From assembly GCA_036937835.1 (NCBI GenBank), contig CM072877.1:16360001-16424000 (forward strand): a stretch of 64,000 nt of DNA, read 5' to 3'. Source of the DNA: Pampus argenteus (taxonomy: Eukaryota > Chordata > Actinopteri > Scombriformes > Stromateidae). Both the position numbers and the translations under genes were made by a program. The notes beneath the pieces are model-generated. The model made no database searches. It worked only from the letters and a program-made list of their open reading frames with translations, and was not told the origin of the DNA. How positions within the stretch are numbered: position 1 is the stretch's first letter; the number at the start of each line of letters is the position of its first letter. Positions 58,901 through 64,000 of the stretch are shown in pieces.

Positions 58901-61900
58901 CCAGTATAACAGCGACTCCTGGTGTAAGGAATGAGTCATATGTCAACAAGGATGGGCGTGTTTCAAATCAGTTCAGAGTTGTAATAAACAATAAGTGTTT
59001 GTCCTTTTCTTCCAGATATGACTGAGGTGCATTTGACACAATGAAAGAGTCGCAGAGCAATGCAATGGTTGCACGTTGCATCAACTAAATATTCCCTCGT
59101 TTGCATGCATACAAAGACTAGTTGCCTATAGAAATGTATTAATATTCAACCTGCAAAAAAAACATCTGAATGTTATTGATATTGATCCAAATGCATAATT
59201 CATATATTCTTTGGTGCAAAGAAGGCAACAAATAAAATAATGCAAAAATTTATGTATTTTTAAAGCATTTCAAAAGTATCTTGTTAAAAGCTGCAGTTCA
59301 TATCATCATTTGAGTCATTTGAGTCGTCATTATTGATCGCAGCAACATGAGGTTAATGTAATTAAAAAGGCTTGAAATTAAATTAAATGTTCCTTTGAAA
59401 ACATTGATTAAAGGGATGCTCTGCAATCTTTGTTTAAAAAAAAGTGCACTTAGCAGTTAAGGAAGTGTACAGTATGAACAACAGAGGGTGCTGAACCGCA
59501 TCTGCTTCGTTAGCTCGTGTAACACACTTTATGACATGTGTCTGTAGTTGGTTCAAAAGCCACTGATTGATAAGATGTAATCCATGAGATTGTTGATATC
59601 TGTTTCTGACTGAACGTTGTCATTTTTTCCGTGCATCGTCTTTACTTCGGTTCTTTTATTTTTGAAAGTGATGTCTTGCTCTAAATGAGATTACCTAATT
59701 AAATAAACTCTCTCAAACAAGCTGCTATGTGTTGGAAGACAACATCAAGATATTCTTGGTGTCCATATTATGTCTTTTTTTTTTAAATTCTTTATACAAA
59801 GTTAAACTATCTTTTCTCAGAAAATGTCACAGCAACATGTGCAGATTCTCATCAGCACTGTAGCTCCTAATTCTTCTTTAAGGCTGTTGTTTTGATTGTA
59901 GTAAAGTTTTTCTTGAGCAAAGTCCAAGTCTCTCACAGCTCATCTGTTTAAAAAAACTCCCTGCAGTGCAAATATGTGTACCTTCCACTTTTATGCACTT
60001 ATATTTCTCTGGTAGGTCATTCAGTGTTTTCATTTATAAGGCAGCATAAAACCTCAAGTCATGCCCATAACATCTTATCTTATAGTTTTTGTGTACTATC
60101 TTTCAGTATGGGCAGCATATTGTTTATTGTTTGTGAGGTGGTAATTTTATTAAATATACCTAAACCTTTGCTCTCTTCCCATAAAGTGTAAACCCTGATG
60201 TGTATGTTATGCATCATCAACTTATTTTCCTTAACCGATCTTAAACAATCCACTAAAGGTCAACAATAAATAATTTAATGTACAGTCAGTCGGTGTCTGT
60301 ACAATGAACTTGCCTTATGGACATCTAAAACATCATAGAAAAAAAAAAATGAATGGAAAATATTGACCTTTTGATGAAAAATGATCTAATCTGGAAATAT
60401 AGTACTTTATCTTTATGTTTTTTGTTGACAATGACAAGTAGCTACCAAATATTTCAAGCTATATGCAGCTTAAATAGTGGCATAGAGCTCCCTGTTGGGA
60501 AAACTAAATTGATTCAATGATGATGTAGCTTGTTGTTGTGCCCATAACCATCACTTCTTCTTATGACAGGAAGAGCAGAGGGAGGCTGACTTCTGATTTA
60601 ACCCTTATTTCAGTAAACTGCTGACTTTAGCTTTTGACTACTTAGTGCTCCACATTCTGGCCATTAAGGAGCAACCATTTAGATTATACATCTGGTATAT
60701 CAGGAAGAAGTAAGCATGTCCTGTCATCTTTTTATGAATAATTGATCTGACTGACAGGATGATCTACATTCCCTGAGTGATCCGGGTCAGCTTGTGTTCT
60801 TGCGATGCACACATGAAAGCAGAGACTTAAAAAACACTGAGATAAGAAGTTAATTATATGTTTTTTAGCTTTTTTTTTTTTTTTTAAAGTCATGCCTTGT
60901 GACGCTTACCTCACCTCGTCATCACCTGTATTTAATCAGTTATTAAACCAAGGCCTTGAGAGTCAAGAGTTAATGTTTATTCTGTCATTATGCATGTTCC
61001 CTTGTGTTATTGCTTGCACAGCAGAAACCACACCCTTATAACAAGTGTCTGCTGTATGTGTGTGTCTGTGTGTGTGGGTGTGCACGCGCTGCTGAGAGTA
61101 TGTGGAGTGGAAGGAGTGGAAGGAGTGGAATACCTTCCCCGAGGCTGTGATAAAAGACAATGAACCTCTAAGCAGTGGTATACTTGTCAGGACAGGATAG
61201 GCCTCACAGCAGAATCAATGTCTGTTTTAGCTTTTCTTGACAGGTTACATTTAAATTAGCCCAGCAGCTGTATAACCTAAAGGTCATTTACACAATATGG
61301 CTTCAAAGAGAACAGCTTCTTAGTTATATATCCAGTAATGATGAGAAAATGTTTTACTTGTGACTGCAGTCAGTTTGGAAGATGACTGACAGCCATCGTG
61401 TTTTCACATAAGTTTTGATTTTGTTATTAAAATGACATAGAGTAACTATCATGGTCATATAATGTAGCTTTGCTGCTATCTATTGGCAAGACACCACAGT
61501 GCAAACTAAAGGCTGCTATTATACTTTCCTCCACAGAGTGGTGCTCAAGAACTATTGATCATGTCTTTGAGCTCAGAAATAGTGCATCATATAGTAATGT
61601 ATGTGCGGGTAGATGGGAGTGCTGATGGGATGGGAGAATTTGGCATTAAAATGATTCAAATGCTGTTTTTTGAACCAAAAAAAAGTCTGTAGCAGGAATT
61701 TAGATTGGAAAGTCAGTACAAACATGTTAATCAAGTCCTTATATAAGTATACGTTGTCATGTATTGTATAGCAACTTTATAGTGATGTCTAAATGCTAAT
61801 TATTCGCCTAAATCAGAACAGCAATAAAGCATCAATCAAACACCAAGCTCACACACTCACGATTGAAATACATAATGAACGTGGGAAGGTTCATACTGGT

Positions 61901-64000
61901 TCACACTGGGATGTTTCACACCGCTGTTACTGGGTAGGACTAGACAGGACGAAGAACAGTTTTCTTTTTAGCTGTAGAGTTGTCAGTGGGAGCCCAGGAG
62001 AAGAACAGTGTTTGATCTCTGCGGTGGTGGGCGTGTGATGCAGAGCTCAAACACAGTTTAAGGCTCTGTTAACCTTGGCCAGCGGTCAGGCCCCCTCCAT
62101 CTGTCTCACATCTGAGAGTTGGGGAAAGAGGGGAGGGGATCAGCAAGGCTTAAACGACTGAATACATTTAAATGAGAAGGAGGGAAAAATACCTCCACAA
62201 CAATCAGGGTCCTCTGTCTTTGGTCTCTTTGTTAACACACAGTATGGAGTGAGTTTTATGAGCACTTTCATGGTGGAATTAAGATGGACGGCGAGAGGCA
62301 TCAATGTAGGGGTTAGACACAAGTCAGCGGAGATTGAAGATGGAGAGGCGTTGGACGGAGAGGACAAAATGTCTAGGTCATAACCTACTCAATACTGCAT
62401 GAGAGTAAAGCACTCTGTCACTGCCACATACAAACACATGGAGACACATGTTGACAAGGTCGGGAAAATTAGATGGCAAGTCGTCGACAGGAGCCACAGA
62501 AAGCCGAGTGTGTGCTTTCCCATACACACATAAAATTAACTTTATATAGGCTAAACCAGTCAAAAGTTTGCAGCGTTGAAGGTAAACATACGGTAGGCTT
62601 TATATAGCACAGGGCACGCACACATACTGTAACTACACACATTTGCGGATGCATACACACACGCACGTAGGAATTATTTATGTGCTGAGACAGGCATTGT
62701 TGAGCTGCTCTTTAGAGCTCTACAGGGTGGCAGCCCTGGTTTTTAGAAAGCACAGCTGCTTGCCTTTCAACATTGCTCCGTCCTATCACCGTGACAGTGA
62801 AGGTCTCACTCTCTAAACTCTGCCTGTCTCTATTTGCCTTCCCCTTCCGCTCTATTCCTCACAGAGCGGGGTCAGCTGGCCTTAGTGGTGAGGACCCTCC
62901 ACTCCTCTCTGCACCAGTCCTTCCAGTGCTCCTGATTGACATTTAACTCTGGAAGACAGGGCAACGAGGGCCGGAGAGCATGAAATGAGACTGGCCGCAG
63001 GGGTGCACAGTAAAGATGACCACTCACTATCTCGCACCTACACCTCCATTAGCCACCAGAGTCCCCCGGGGTCTGCAGGCGTCCGAGAGGCCTGAAAGGT
63101 GAAGCTCACAGCTGTGGGTGTGAAAGCAGAAAGAGCACAGGAGTATATAGGCCAACCTTGTGATGTAGTGACACAGAGAACAATTATACTTTTTTTTTTT
63201 TTTTTTAGATTATTATCTTAGCGGTAAGCCTCAGCTTCCTTTCGACCTTCCACTTTCCACTTTAGAGGGCTAAATGTCAGTGTTCATCCTCTCCTTTATT
63301 CTGCTCAGCAGGTCAGAAGCATTTAATGGGCAATTGAGGATCTTTCTTTAGTGATTCTTTCTCTATTGCACCCATTTTGTCAAATATCACTATATTATCA
63401 CTATAAAATACTTCCCTGTGAGGTGCTTCGTGCTTAAATTTCATCACACACCTTTTATTTTATGTTTTAAATCCTTCCCAGTTAAACCCTCTCTACACAA
63501 CTCATTGCACTATTCTAGCGTGTATAATGCTGGTCAGTTGTCCTGGTAGGTGTTATCAGTGGATATGGCAGCTGACCAGGATACGTCACTGTCTATTCAC
63601 ACCAGTTCAGTCCAGTTTTGACAGGAGCATGTTATTATGAATTAGGTGTGGAGTGAGACAGTCTGGTACGTGGGTGTCACAGTTAAGTTCATGCCAGATC
63701 CTGCTTGGGTAAGTGGGCTACTGTACTGCTGGCCTGTAAAGTCGTACAACATGGCTCGGCTGCTTAGCTATCCAACTCATAATCTACATGAGGGCCATTT
63801 AACAGGATCAGTGATTAAGGGTGTGAGTAATTGAATTAGGATTTGCGTGGCCCGCAGCTAAAGCTGCCTAACAGAGACTTGGACGGAGAAGATGAAGAAG
63901 TTTGTGGGTAGAGTAAAAAAGATGATGATACCTAATGATTACATCTTTGAGTCATTAACGAGTCATACATCATAAAGTTATAGAAACTTTAAAAAAAAAA
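58901..64000. other. Intergenic DNA upstream of rapgef1
   Basis: No exon, RNA gene or known mobile element was recognised in these 5.1 kb. It is AT-rich, with T-runs near 60870 and 63190 and a short GT repeat near 61058. All ORFs are under about 82 codons and unlike known families. Confidence 0.6.

Noticed and set aside
58901..64000. A neighbouring gene to the right of rapgef1
   Set aside because: No exon with conserved protein sequence was recognised on either strand. Short ORFs only.
1..64000. tRNA, rRNA or snoRNA genes
   Set aside because: None was noticed by eye. A covariance-model scan was not possible, so small RNAs cannot be excluded.

Overview
This window is vertebrate nuclear DNA, most likely from a percomorph-type teleost fish. 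The genes have many introns with GT-AG borders, their proteins are closest to bony-fish and human orthologues, and the introns and spacers carry many (CA)n/(GT)n microsatellites plus short dispersed repeats of kinds common in fish. Every gene name below comes from reading translated exons and joining them by hand with splice sites and codon phase. No database search was run.

Five protein-coding genes are recognised. (1) The 5' half of phyhd1 (phytanoyl-CoA dioxygenase domain protein 1) runs off the left edge on the minus strand. (2) lrrc8a, the obligatory subunit of the volume-regulated anion channel, lies at 6910-10596 on the minus strand with a 5' non-coding exon near 15 kb. (3) dnlz, the mitochondrial HSP70 escort zinc-finger protein, lies at 16937-17850 on the plus strand. 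(4) uck1, uridine-cytidine kinase 1, lies at 18782-20767 on the plus strand. (5) rapgef1 (C3G, the Crk-binding guanine-nucleotide exchange factor for Rap1) fills 22784-58616 on the minus strand. I assembled 26 coding exons for it (1166 codons before the stop), plus an optional 51-nt exon and a candidate alternative first exon.

Layout: phyhd1 and lrrc8a are tandem on the minus strand, as in human 9q34. lrrc8a and dnlz are divergent, about 1.8 kb apart. dnlz and uck1 are tandem on the plus strand. uck1 and rapgef1 converge, with candidate poly(A) signals only about 100 bp apart. All five human orthologues lie in 9q34, so this is a rearranged piece of an ancient vertebrate linkage group. The genes share a chromosome region, not a pathway. 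From about 58.9 kb to the right edge no gene was recognised.

The most interesting points are: an AT-AC intron of the minor (U12) spliceosome type in the catalytic half of rapgef1; a perfect 20-bp stem/14-nt loop hairpin in another rapgef1 intron; a candidate alternative first exon starting MGN; four in-frame optional exons; a constitutive splice donor made entirely of a (GT)n microsatellite; and a 33-bp minisatellite in intron 1.
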